From Anomaloglossus baeobatrachus (Eukaryota; Chordata; Amphibia; Anura; Aromobatidae), in assembly GCF_048569485.1 (NCBI RefSeq), contig NC_134355.1:664885979-664949978 (forward strand): a stretch of 64,000 nucleotides of DNA, given 5' to 3'. The stretch's first letter is position 1, and each line of letters starts with the position of its first letter. The notes under the pieces are model-generated. The model made no database searches. It was not told where the DNA came from and was given only the letters and a program-made list of their open reading frames with translations. The position numbers and the translations under genes are program-made. Shown piece by piece: positions 38,643 through 48,965 of this stretch.

Positions 38643-39292
38643 AAGTCAAACTCGTTTTTATCTATAATCTTACTATTAAATGCCGTTTCGAGAAGGATCT
38701 TAAGCTCGGTCCTAAAAGCCGGAACCGGATTGAACATCAGTTTTTCATAACATTGTTCATCGTTCAGGATCTCCAGACAGATATTTTTATATTTCATGGA
38801 GTCCATTATTACAATGTTGCCCCCTTTATCAGAGGGCTTGATCGTAACACTAGAATCCTCTTCAAGACTACGTAAACTCTGCATCTCAGTTTTAGTTAGA
38901 TTATGGTTTCCTGAGTATGATTGAACACCACCACTTATATCCTCTGTCACCATGTTAACGAAAACATCCACTACATCCACCTCTGCACCCTCCGGGGGCA
39001 TCCTACTGCTGCTGTTCTTTAAAGACGTAAATGGACCCTCCCCTCTGTCATTCGGGTTCTCATCACTGAGGTGGAATAAAAAGCGCACATCCTGCAACAA
39101 ATCCTCAGGTATGCCTAGTTCACCACAGGTTCTGTCTGACTGCTTCCCAAAAAACTTTTTCCATTTCAACTGTCTGGCAAACAAATGTAAATCTTTTATG
39201 GCCATAAATTCATTAAAATCCGTAGTGGGTACAAATGAAAGTCCCTTATTCAATACCGAGAGGTCAACATCACTCAAGACCCTAGAGGACAA
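38570..39292 (-). CDS. Penelope-like protein, pre-RT block
   Basis: 240-residue open block upstream of the catalytic RT block. It contains SSVTIKPSDKGGNIVIMDS near residue 147. The pattern (S/N)xVIKPADKGGxVVxMD is conserved ahead of RT in Penelope-like proteins. The end of this block overlaps the following one in another frame; the family normally has a single polypeptide here. It belongs to the same element and strand. Confidence 0.82.
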   Translation of the reverse strand: MSSRVLSDVDLSVLNKGLSFVPTTDFNEFMAIKDLHLFARQLKWKKFFGKQSDRTCGELGIPEDLLQDVRFLFHLSDENPNDRGEGPFTSLKNSSSRMPPEGAEVDVVDVFVNMVTEDISGGVQSYSGNHNLTKTEMQSLRSLEEDSSVTIKPSDKGGNIVIMDSMKYKNICLEILNDEQCYEKLMFNPVPAFRTELKILLETAFNSKIIDKNEFDFCFLCFLYNLPSIFYRKYTRVSTL

Positions 39293-39321
39293 ATTGATGA
39301 CCTGCGGCGCCCTGACATTTG

Positions 39322-40086
39322 TTAAGGATTTACCGGGTTTTTGCTGCGGAGGTAATATTGGTTTTCTAAAAAACCACCTCTCCCTTGGTTCTGTATGGCA
39401 CCTCTATATCCTGATCTTCCTCTCTCCCTTGATTTTTTATACTGATGTGGGGGTCTATAAACACCACCTCTACCTTCATTATCGGACAATTCAGCATCCG
39501 TGGAGGACAACTCAGTCTCACTTTGTTTATGATAATTCCTACCTCCGACATATACATAAGCTTTATTATCCTTGAAGTCCTGTAGATCTCTAATATAGAA
39601 GCGATGTTTTTTCTCCTTTAATGTGTACTGGAATTTTTCTATTACCCCTTGCAGTACTAGCTCCTTATTGGGGAAGTCAACTTCACCCGAGAACTTTCTT
39701 GCAGTCTCAATATGCTCTTTAAGTGAATCTTCCAATGTATTTAGATTCCTCTTTTCCTCCTCTAGCATCAACCTCATGAGTCTGAGTGAACTGTCGGTGG
39801 CTTCCCTCTCCCATTTTGTAGTAAAATCAGTATTCTTGTATCTATGGCCTGGTTGCAAAGTAATCCTAAGATTCCTAGGCACAATTTTATCTTTTAAGTA
39901 GCTCTCCAGGGACTGTACCTCCCACCAAGAAATTATCCTCTCTTTATAAACCCTAGTTAGATCCTTAAATGCTCCGTTCATAGTTGGTGTATATTTCTTT
40001 AGAACCAAGTTCCTGTCAGAAAAGACGTCTCTCGCCTCACTCGCCCACTGCCTGGTGTCCAGGTCAGAAGAAAGAAAGCCCGCCAT
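39322..40086 (-). CDS. Penelope-like element N-terminal ORF (coiled coil, RG-rich)
   Basis: 254-residue open block beginning MAGFLSSDLDTRQWASEARD. A charged helical stretch with heptad-like leucines (about residues 95-170, e.g. LRLMRLMLEEEKRNLNTLED) suggests a coiled coil. The C-terminal part (about 200-245) is rich in Gly, Arg and Tyr (GRGGVYRPPHQYKK, GRSGYRGAIQNQGRGGF), as in nucleic-acid-binding tails. It lies directly downstream of pseudo-LTR R1 in sense direction, so it may be the start of the element's protein. I know no named domain for it. Confidence 0.6.
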   Translation of the reverse strand: MAGFLSSDLDTRQWASEARDVFSDRNLVLKKYTPTMNGAFKDLTRVYKERIISWWEVQSLESYLKDKIVPRNLRITLQPGHRYKNTDFTTKWEREATDSSLRLMRLMLEEEKRNLNTLEDSLKEHIETARKFSGEVDFPNKELVLQGVIEKFQYTLKEKKHRFYIRDLQDFKDNKAYVYVGGRNYHKQSETELSSTDAELSDNEGRGGVYRPPHQYKKSRERGRSGYRGAIQNQGRGGFLENQYYLRSKNPVNP

Positions 40087-40110
40087 TGGATGGACTGGAC
40101 AGTATTTGCA

Positions 40111-40687
40111 ATAGCCAATTTTCTATAACAACCCAAGGGTATGGAAATAAATATAGCAGCAAGGTTGAAAGTACAAAAATCTCCTAGGAGACACTAATAC
40201 AAACTAAAACTTAACATTTATTAAAGAACTCAATAAAAAGTGAACAGGGTCACCAATAATCGTGATTTGTATTTAAAAGAACAAAATACACATGGCGTAT
40301 GATCACAGCCTTATGTGAGTCAATAACGGTGTGCGTGAGCTATGCACAACACATAGTATCCGACTCAAGCCACTCAAGGATCAATGCCAGTGTATACCGC
40401 ACAGATTAAATCCATGCAAATAGTAGTCACAACGGACCTACTCCACTCCAAAACATTTAGGAGAAGCCCACTATAAAATGGACCTTGGAGTGTACATGGA
40501 ACATGAGATACAAATCTAATCCTCATAAGAAACCACCCTTCTCCAACCAAGGGGTCTTACTGTAACAAAGAAGGAAAGGTCTCACCGAATCCGAGCGGGC
40601 TTCATTCGTGTAGAAAACCTGCATAAAATATGCTTGTTACATCGGCTTACTCAAAAGAAGAGCAGACAACTTCCGACGCGTTTCATT
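40111..40687 (-). repeat. Penelope direct partial pseudo-LTR R1
   Basis: 577-bp direct copy of 35,069-35,645 with roughly eight to ten substitutions by eye (about 98.5% identity). Its inner boundary with R2 falls inside the hammerhead core: it keeps GAAAC and GCGTC but lacks the CTGAAGA half. A 7-bp filler (40,688-40,694) separates it from R2. Confidence 0.88.
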
Positions 40688-40694
40688 TTCATGC

Positions 40695-42357
40695 ATAATT
40701 TTTGCATGCTTGTGAGGAATGGTGGTCTGTCCTCCTGACAGGTGGTTTTTTGATGCTTACCCATTAAATATGTACAAATGGGATGATAGTAACAGAGATG
40801 CATCTTCAGATGCATGTCTCTTTCGGCCAGTATATATATGTTTTTTCTCCATTCAGCCAAGTTTTTTGGTACTCTGTGTGTTTAATATGACGGAAGGGGG
40901 TTTCTTTCTTCCTGAGTTTTTTGAGCATACGGTATTAACATTAATACATCTCCATATATATTGTTTTCTACCATTATGATTCTTTCTCCCTTCAGCCCAG
41001 TTTTTTGATACTCGGTTTGTGTAACATGACGGAAGGGGGGTTTCCTTCTTCCTGGTATTGTTTTTGAGCATATATTGTTTCTGTTAGGAGGAGGGGTCTT
41101 GTTCGCCATAATAACACTGCATTCCTTGGGTGTTTTTATAATATGAAGAGGTTTGACACCGTTACGGATGGACTACAATATGTTTATAAATGGGCCTTGT
41201 ACCTATTTATTAGTGCTACTTTAATAGATGGAACGCAAGCTTTAGTAGGACGCGGATGCGATCAATATGATGGGCTGTTCCGGTTTGCGTTCCAAACTCC
41301 GGAAGGAGCATCACCGGATGTGTTTACCAGCACTGTCTGATGATGTGTCGGCCTTTGGAGATGACGTACTAGCTTCCAGCATCAGGGGTTTCCGGTTTGT
41401 GGGTAACTCGCCTGAATGGGGTGTACTGCGCAGGTGCGCGTGATATATAATGGCGCTGCCCGAGATTTTGGAGCGCGGCACATTTGAATTGAAATTCACA
41501 TGGAGGATGTGTATGGTGAGTGTTCCCACTTGGGACAAACTTTCCTTCTATGATGATCTGGGGAGCGGTGGATTTACAGGGATCTGATTGTTCTAGTTTG
41601 CGTCCGGTAATGGACGTTCAGTGTGATCTAGGACCAGGATCCAAAAGAATTATTTGGTGAGTGTCCCATCTGGGATTTAGTACTCTGTGTTAAGATATGT
41701 TTGAATGGTGGACTTATGGTGTTTTTGGTTTCGTTTTCAGTCCGGCAATAAGTGTCTATTGAGACTACTTGCCTTTATGAATATGGAAACCCTGATTATT
41801 AATAACTTCCCTGAAGATTTAATGAAACGCGTCGGAAGTTGTCTGCTCTTCTTTTGAGTAAGCCGATGTAACAAGCATATTTTATGCAGGTTTTCTACAC
41901 GAATGAAGCCCGCCTGGATTCGGTGAGACCTTTCCTTCTTTGTTACAGTAAGACCCCCTGTTTGGAGAAGGGTGGTTTCTTATGAGTATTAGGTTTGGAT
42001 CTCATGTTCCATGTACACTCCAAGGTCCATTTTATAGTGGGCTTCTCCTAAATGTTTTGGAGTGGATTAGGTCCGTTGTGACTACTATTTGCATGGATTT
42101 AATCTGTGCCGTATACACTGGCATTGATCCTTGAGTGGCTTGAGTCGGATACTATGTGTTGTGCATAGATCACGCACACCGTTATTGACTCACATAAGGC
42201 TGTGATCATACGCCATGTGTATTTTGTTCTTTTAAATACAAATCACGATTATTGGTGACCCTGTTCACTTTTTATTGAGGTCTTTAATAAATGTTAAGTT
42301 TTAGTTTGTATTAGTGTCTCCTAGGAGATTTTTGTACTTTCAACCTTGCTGCTATAT
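40695..42357 (+). repeat. Penelope inverted arm R2
   Basis: 1,663-bp inverted copy of 35,109-36,771, with only a few differences by eye. It lacks the outermost 40 bp of L. With L it makes a large inverted repeat around a 3.9-kb core. Confidence 0.9.
41804..41840 (+). ncRNA. Hammerhead-type ribozyme motif in R2
   Basis: Same motif as in L, on the plus strand: AACTTCC, CTGAAGA, GAAAC, GCGTC, GGAAGTT. Stem I pairs over 7 bp; stem II is weak. Confidence 0.65.
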
Positions 42358-43435
42358 GCATTATATATGGAGGTCTGGGGTGGCTGCATTATTATACATG
42401 GAGGCCTGGAGATACTGCATTATACATGGAGGCCTGGAGATACTGCATTATACATGGAGGCCTGAGGAGGCTGGGTGCATTGTTATACATGGAGGCCTGG
42501 AGAGGCTGGCTGCTATATTATACATGGAGGCCTGAGGAGGCTGGGTGCATTGTTATACATGGAGATGGTCTGGAGAGACTGGGTGCTATATTATACATGG
42601 AGGCCTGAGGAGGCTGGGTGCATTTTTATACATGGAGGCCTGGAGAAGCTGGCTGCTACATTATACATGGAGGCCTGAGGAGGCTGGCTGCATTATTATA
42701 CATGGAGGCCTGGAGAGGCTGGCTGCATTATTATATATGGAGGTCTGGGAGGGCTGCATAATACAAAATGAAGGACACCTTATACATGGAATATAGGGGT
42801 GCCTTATGCATGGAGGAGTATGGGGCTGCATAATGCAATATGAAGTTTTATGGGGTTGCGTTATAATACATATAGGACTATGGGGGCTACATCATAATAT
42901 ATGGAGGAATATGGAGGCTACCTTATACATGGACTATGGGGGTGCATTATAAAACATTGGGGACAATGTGGTGCAGTGTAATATATGGAGAACTATGGGG
43001 TGAATTATAATATATGGAAAACTATGAGAAATTCATTATAATAATTGGAGGTCTACTTTATACAAGGAGGACTATAGGGCTGCATTATAATATATGGAGG
43101 CCTATGTGGTGCAGTATAATACATGGAGAACTATGGGGTGAAATATAATACATAGAGAACTATGAGAAATTGAAGATAATAATTGAAGGGCTACTTTATA
43201 CATGGAAGATTATGGGGGTGCATTATAATATATGGAGGACTATGTGGTGCAGTATTATATATTGAGTACTATGGGGTGAATTATAATGCATGGAGAACTA
43301 TGGGAAATGCATTATAATACATGGAGGACTATGGAAGTGTATTCTAATATATGAAGGGTCATGTGGGACCCTTTATACTATTTGGAAGGCTATGTGGGTG
43401 CCATTATTGTATTTGGAGAACTATATACAAGGGGG
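42358..43435 (+). repeat. Minisatellite of TATACATGGAGG units, right block
   Basis: More than 25 diverged tandem units of about 30-45 bp built on ATTATACATGGAGGCCTG. They grade rightwards into ATAATATATGGAGGACTATG units with greater decay. The block continues the short remnant at 34,991-35,068. The short open frames across it only reflect the repeat. Confidence 0.9.
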
Positions 43436-43489
43436 GACAAAGATACAAGCAGGGGATAGGAACGTTTTGTACTGAGGGAAAAAGGCTCT

Positions 43490-43740
43490 TTTCCCTCAGC
43501 ACCCAGCTTTCCCATGCTCTGCTATACATCTTCTCTCAGCACCCAGCTTTCCCATGCTCTGCTATACATCATGTCTCAGCACCCAGCTTTCCCATGCTCT
43601 GATATGGGAAAGCTGGGTGCTGAGGGAAAGATGTATAGCAGAGCATGGGGAAGCAGTGTGCCGAGGACAAGATGGATATCAGAAAATAGGAAAGCTGGGT
43701 GCTGATAGAGGGATTTCAGATCATGGGAAATCTGGGTGCT
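43490..43740. repeat. ~42-bp tandem repeat with facing inverted copies
   Basis: Three plus-orientation units containing CAGCACCCAGCTTTCCCATG (about 43,498-43,600) meet inverted units (CATGGGAAAGCTGGGTGCTG type, 43,600-43,740), giving a potential large hairpin centred near 43,600. It probably belongs to the same nonautonomous transposon as the adjacent minisatellite and the TIR at 43,886. Confidence 0.75.
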
Positions 43741-43819
43741 GTGGGTAAGAGCCAAGTGTCAGCATCATTATCCTGTACCCCGAGTGTCAGTGTCATTATC
43801 CTGTACCCTAAATGTCGAT

Positions 43820-43886
43820 GTACGTGGAGGGGGGGGCCCAGGTCTGAACTTTGCACTGGGGCCCATCAAACTCTAGTTACGCCCCT
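43820..43886 (-). mobile_element. Terminal inverted repeat of a hAT-like element
   Basis: Read on the minus strand the end is CAGGGGCGTAACTAGAG, followed by TTTGATGGGCCCC. CAGxGGCGTAACTA is a recurrent hAT (Charlie-type) terminus in vertebrates. The matching left end was not found; it may have been lost near 34,990. The minisatellite and the 42-bp repeats are likely its interior. Confidence 0.55.
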
Positions 43887-44455
43887 GACTGATAGGTACC
43901 TTGGCCGAGCTCCCGCTCCAGGCCCCGGGCCTATTAAAAGTTCCAAGAATTTCTGCAATGTCTTGTCAGAACTATGGTCCAGACGGATCTCCCTGATGAG
44001 AATGTTTTCCCTGTGGGAAGGCTCCTGGACTGTATGTAGTGCATGGATGTGGAACACCGGTGATTACTACCCCCTTACCTGAGATGGATACTGCACCTTA
44101 ATTGAGATGCAATGCCCTGTGTCGACCAGAGCCTCAGGGACGCCACACATGTACCTGCTAACAACTGTATATATTGTTAATCAGTGTCTTCAGGAAACCT
44201 CAGATTATTGTGTATAGCAGAGTGAGTCTTGGAAATTTTGTAGAGAAACGGAAGACTATTCTTCTCAAATGTGGGCAGACTGTGAATGTTATCTTTATAG
44301 GGTTTCTCATTTAATGCACCACTTCAGAGGTTTGTGTTTTTTCAGCGCTGGAGTGGTGCTTTAAATATAAGTCTCCTGACCCCTTTAATCTACTTTCCCC
44401 CTGGAGTTTTTAATCTTTTTCAGTGCCGATCAGATCCCACTACACCATCTTGATG
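43887..44455. other. Non-coding stretch, nothing recognised
   Basis: No gene, TIR or tandem repeat could be supported here. Short open frames lack any family signature. Confidence 0.5.
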
Positions 44456-45898
44456 TCCAGGGCTGGAGAGGAGACAGCAGCTGCAGAACTACAAGGCTCA
44501 GCATCCTCCATCCAGGACTGTATGCTGGAGCGAGAGGCAGGGGGAGCAGAACTGCAAGGCTCAGCATACTTCATCCACTAGTGTATGCAGGAGAGCAGAC
44601 AGCAGCTGTAGAACTACAAGGCTCAGCATACTCCATCCAGGACTGTATGCAGGAGTTTTTTGCCCATCAAAAAAATGACGTGGGCTTCGCCATATTTTTG
44701 TATGCTAGCCAGGTACAGCAGGCAGGTACGGCTGCCCCCAACCCCCAGCTACCTATTTGTACCCGGCTAGGAACTAAAAATATAGGGAAGCCATTTTTTA
44801 AATTATTTCATGAATTTCATGAAATAATTAAAAAAAAAAATGACATGGGCTTCGCCCCACTTTTGTGTCCAGCCAGGTACAACTAAGCAGCTGGGGATTG
44901 GAATCTTCAGCACAGGTTGGCCCGAGCTATCTGGGCCCCTCTGCTGTGAATTGCAGTCTGCAGCCACCCCCGAAAATGGCACTTTCAGAGAAGCGCCGTC
45001 ATATGGCGCTGTATCCAACTCTTCCAGCTGCCCTGGTGACTGGTGGCTCGCTGGGTAATAATGGGTTAATACTAGCTTTGTTTTACTATCTATTATTAAG
45101 CCAGAGATTCTTAATGTCAGGCAAGTTTGACCTGGTCATTAAGAATCTCATATAAAGGGTTAAAAAAAAGACACCACACAGAGAAAAAATACTTTAATAG
45201 AAATAAATACACAGACACATTAGAGACTCCATGTTTATTACCCCCTCTCACCCCTTCACGATCCTGGTCTTCTGTCTTCTTTCTCCTTCAACCCATGCAG
45301 CTCTGCTACATCAGACAGCACTGCATGGGAGGAAGACGCTGCTGCTCCCGTGCAGTCTAATCACTCAATGAGTGAGCAGAGGCTGCGGGTTGTAAGCGGT
45401 GACGTCACCGCTGCCACCGTTGCAATAGCAACCTGACAGGCGGGTTACAAAGGTGATCTCCGATCACGTTATTCCCGGCGCCGCATCTCGTTGGTACACG
45501 GAGATGCTCAAATGAGCACCACGTACTGGAGAGATGCACTGACAAGACCTAGCATGATGTCTAGCCATGTGACCAGTCTGTAGCCAATGAGATAATAGAC
45601 ACGTGACTGGTCACATGCTATGACGACGTCACGGAAGGTCCTATAATCAGTGCTGGTTACCGGGAGGGCGCAGCAATGATCGGAAGGAAAAGCGTCAGGA
45701 GACAGAGTGCAGGACGCATCGCGGGGACCTGTAAGTGTAATGGCAATGTTTATTAACTGTATTTGTATATGTATAATGTGTTTTTATGTGTTTGTGTTTG
45801 CCTCCCATTGTTTTCAAAGGGGTTCGAAGGTGTTCATCGAACGTTCGTCGAACGTTCACCGAACTTACCGGCCGTTCGACGAACCGAACTCGAACACT
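44456..45898. mobile_element. Probable nonautonomous DNA transposon
   Basis: The left part has three diverged units of GAACTACAAGGCTCAGCATC (44,485-44,660). The middle has two copies of a segment with ATGACATGGGCTTCGCC and CAGCCAGGTAC (about 44,680-44,720 and 44,838-44,885). The right end is GTTCG-rich (45,826-45,898) and related to 34,885-34,990. I know this composition from abundant frog repeats. The ends are not sharply defined and no coding capacity is seen. Confidence 0.5.
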
Positions 45899-46044
45899 AG
45901 GGGGATGTCTCAACACTAGTGCTAATACTTCATCATTACTGCAGTTGCCCTGCAATAAATAGACCTCTTGGTAAAGTTCAATCACAGATTATGAATGATA
46001 GGTGAGGGAGCAGTATAGTTAACACCGGATAAGCATAGTGCAAC

Positions 46045-47086
46045 TGTGTTGCTCAGGGCTACGGGGTACTCAGTCCTGGGTGGTGTATTGCTGGGGAAAT
46101 GTCACTGGGTGGCCGTTGCTCGTTTCCGTGACCCTGGGTTGCTTTTTAAAAAGGGGTATATCTACAAGGGAGATGAATAAAAGTTTTTGTCGTGACACCA
46201 CTTCCGGGTTGCGACTAGTTATTGGAGCCGCCTCTGCACAGTTCTCCCTACTGGGGCTGATATTGATGGCAGCCTGTATGTTAGGCCCTCCGCAAGTAGG
46301 GCCAGGTTCCAGGGGATGGATGATGTTGTTAGGCAGCTACTCAAGGGGCTGCAGTGTAACTGGTTCCTTTACTCACAGTCTGGTAATAACTGGAATCCCA
46401 ACTATGGCTGGTTTCAACTGCTGGTCCCCTTCTTCCCAGTGCCAGTTTAGTAACTTGGTGACTTCTTTCCCCTCCACCTTCCTTCAGTTGGTGGGTCCCC
46501 GTGGCTTGGAGCATCTGGGGGTCCCGTCTGTAGTCTCTCGATCTCAGTTCATATAAAAGGTAGTGTGAACCCTGTGGAGATGGATTCTCTGGTCCTGTTC
46601 CCCGGTTCTCCCATTGCTACAGTGTCCTGAACTTTACGGTCAGTGAAGTCCTGGATGATCCCTTCACTATGCAGATTTTCTCAGGTCTGCCTGGAATGTT
46701 TACCTGACATAGGATTCTGTACCCCGTCGGTGCTATGGATCCGTCAGTACTCCACCGTACTCCACTGGCAACCACACGCCTCGTTCCTCAGGTCACCGTT
46801 ACACTCTCCTGCCAGTGCAGTCACGTCCATCTCCTCTTACTTCACTGACTGACTCTCGACTGTCTGTCCCCTCCCACCTGATTGTGATCTAGTGGACTGG
46901 ATCGGTGGCCATCCATTGGGTCCTACCCTAGCCTGTCACCGGTGTTTGGAAATGGGGAAAAAAAAAGGGATTGGTTTGAATGTTTTGCTGGTACCAGCAC
47001 TGGTCTTCCAGGTCCCTGAGGGTAGGCCCTGTATCTTGGTGAGGATGCAGTACCTTGTAGCTCCTGATGGCTTCATGGTCGCTACA
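46045..47086 (+). mobile_element. Solo LTR (LTR-retroelement fossil)
   Basis: A 1,042-bp unit starts TGTGTTGCTCAGGG and ends GGTCGCTACA, flanked by CAAC on both sides (46,041-46,044 and 47,087-47,090). TG...CA ends plus a 4-bp target duplication indicate a solo LTR. An AATAAA lies near 46,177. No internal coding region remains. The lineage (Gypsy or ERV) cannot be fixed from the LTR alone. Confidence 0.75.
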
Positions 47087-47090
47087 CAAC

Positions 47091-47417
47091 CACACCACCT
47101 GGAATCAGGACCAGTTTTATGAGTATAATTATTGTGTATACCTCTGCTAAGACTATAACTTTCCAATAATATACAGTATTTGTTAACTTCCATGCAGAAT
47201 AGTAGGGAAACACCTATCATTTATTATTTTTATTTCATATGGAAAACATTTTATCCTTCTATAAGATCCTGAATTAGTGAAATGTTCCCTCTTTAGGACA
47301 CGCATCTATTAGCCTGTGCAAAGAAAAGCTTCGAAGAGCAACTGATACACTGAGTGATCAAACATATACATTCCATTCACTGTCGGTGTATTGATTTCAA
47401 ATAACAATATGTAATCC
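47091..47417. other. AT-rich intergenic sequence
   Basis: Nothing recognisable. It lies between the solo LTR and the T2-like MITE. Confidence 0.5.
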
Positions 47418-47872
47418 TTAAACGGGATGTCCACTACTAGGAACACTTCTTCAAATTTCACTTGTTTCCCTCAGTTAGATTAAAAGACGTTGTACTCACC
47501 TCCCATTATGGCACTGTTCCAGAGCTGTCAGTAATCATGGTTTGGGGCTCACAAGATATCACGCGAGCCACACGTCCTATCACCTCTGGATTCTCTTTCC
47601 TCTCCTTTGGAACAAATGAGAAATCATCAGGAAGTGAGTCTCATACGCATCATCACTTCCTGCTAATTAACTCATTTGGTCCGAAGGCGGGAAAGAGAAG
47701 TCGATGTTGATTGGACATGGAGCTCCTATGATGTCATGTGAGCCCCAAGCCGCAATTACTGACAGTGCTGAAACTGTGTCAGAACGGGAGGTGAGTACAA
47801 GGTCTTTTATTTTAACGGTGGGAATATAGTTTAATCAGAAGGCATTGTCCTAGTAATGGACAACCCCTTTAA
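47418..47872. mobile_element. Kolobok T2-like MITE
   Basis: TTAA occurs at both ends (47,418-47,421 and 47,869-47,872). The termini TTAAACGGGATGTCCACTAC and, reversed, TTAAAGGGGTTGTCCATTAC form inverted repeats extending over about 25 bp or more. TTAA targets with TTAAAGG-type ends are known for the T2 family in frogs. No coding capacity; it lies about 350 bp beyond the CYP2 stop codon. Confidence 0.8.
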
Positions 47873-48221
47873 TTTCCTCAGTAAAGGCACAATTTCACAT
47901 TGAAAAAAATCACAGTTCCACATGGTAGTAGAGCTCTATTTTGCTAAGAGAAATGTACAGTACAAATGGCGAAGGGGGAATAATGTCTCTTTTTCTTCAT
48001 TAAGTCCAGTCCATTCCCACTATGTAGATTACTTTCAAATCGTATTAAATCTCTGGAACATAGAAATGTGTTTTGCACATAAAAAATATTAATAATCGTT
48101 ATTTCAGGACCAGATTTGTAATGTGACAGATTTCATACCATCATATAAGTGATATATTACACTTCACAGGGCCAGGCCTCTACTTTGAAAGGCCAATTGT
48201 CTCTTGCAAAGGCTTTTGTCC

Positions 48222-48403
48222 TCAAATCCGGGACACACAGCAGATTTTCTGAGCTATAGGGGGAATCGATAATCCCGTTGCACGTTTCACTTGAAATTCC
48301 TTCATCTCTGGGCAAGGCTGAAAGGTAAATTTTTGCATAAGGCTGGTAAAGAACAGGAACAGCTCCATCTTTGCGAGAGTTTCCCCGACACACACTCTTC
48401 TTC
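48222..48403 (-). CDS. CYP2-family cytochrome P450, last coding exon (exon 9)
   Basis: 182 bp; the acceptor CTCTAG precedes the exon and TGA (48,222-48,224) ends the frame. The Gly codon is split with exon 8, giving FSVG + RRVCVGETLAKMELFLFF, the heme-binding FxxGxRxCxGE signature with the axial Cys and following L-helix. The C-terminus reads ...PPIAQKICCVSRI. Microsomal P450s of family 2 oxidise lipophilic substrates with NADPH-P450 reductase on the ER membrane. The gene spans this exon, 50,737-50,878 and 55,621-55,805, and continues beyond the window. All three exons are open with good splice sites, so the gene may be functional. CYP2K/2C-like by impression; the subfamily is not certain. 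No clear polyadenylation signal was placed. Confidence 0.93.
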
Positions 48404-48485
48404 CTAGAGTGGGTTATAAGAATATAAGGTAAGTCATCAATATTGGCCAAACCTGGTAATATGAGCCTATTAAATATCTGAAAAC

Positions 48486-48965
48486 ATGTTCTGCAATCAG
48501 GCTAATGGTAAGTCACATGAGCGTATGACTCGGACAAGTGTAATACGAGAAAGTCTCACATTGCGCTCGGACCAAGGTTATTCAATGAAAAAGTGCAGAT
48601 GGTCAGCTTTTTTCTTATCCAGATTCTGGATGAGTAAAAAGTCGCAGCATGTTATGATTGTCAGCGAGAGACGTATCATTTGCACCCATGCAAGTCTATG
48701 GGTGCGAGTGAAACATTGGACTGTACTCTGATGTCATCCGAGTGGAGTGTGTTAATCGCATCAGCTGACAATGGAGGATATAGGGAGATTAACGCATTCC
48801 TCTCCTCTGCAGCCTCCGCCCTCTCCACCGTAGCTGTGATCCGATTGCAGGATCGGATCACAGTTGCATGACACTCAGCTCACGCTGGCAACACAGCGGG
48901 GGCAGAGGGTCATCACTATATAACAATCGATGCACACACATCGGATGCCATATGATCGGTTGAAT
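48486..48965. mobile_element. Old Harbinger-related MITE relic in CYP2 intron 8
   Basis: It shares landmarks in the same order with the MITE at 56,854-63,154: CACATGAGCG near 48,517, a central palindrome around TGCACCCATGCAAG near 48,680, and CATGACACTCAGCTCACGCTG near 48,868. It is much more diverged, and termini and target duplication were not resolved. Confidence 0.5.

Larger units (their letters stand above)
35069..42357 (-). mobile_element. Penelope-like retroelement (GIY-YIG type) with direct and inverted terminal copies
   Basis: A 7,289-bp element flanked by GCATTATATATGGA (14 bp). In sense (minus) direction it has an inverted arm R2 (42,357-40,695), a direct partial pseudo-LTR R1 (40,687-40,111), the coding region (40,086-36,975) and a 3' tail with pseudo-LTR L (to 35,069). 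R1 equals L positions 35,069-35,645, both 577 bp. R2 is the reverse complement of 35,109-36,771, both 1,663 bp. Pseudo-LTRs with inverted partial copies, a target duplication of about 10-15 bp, a RT plus GIY-YIG protein and hammerhead motifs are hallmarks of Penelope-like elements. The coding region is open in three blocks, so about two breaks; arms are over 98% alike, so the insertion is fairly young. Confidence 0.92.

Noticed and set aside
42314-43602. Tandem short ORFs rich in YMEAW and IHGGL
   Set aside because: Translations of the TATACATGGAGG minisatellite.
48157-48450. 97-codon minus frame overlapping CYP2 exon 9
   Set aside because: It is out of frame with the heme-binding sequence. 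The true exon frame reads RRVCVGETLAKMELFLFF and is shorter, with a split first codon.
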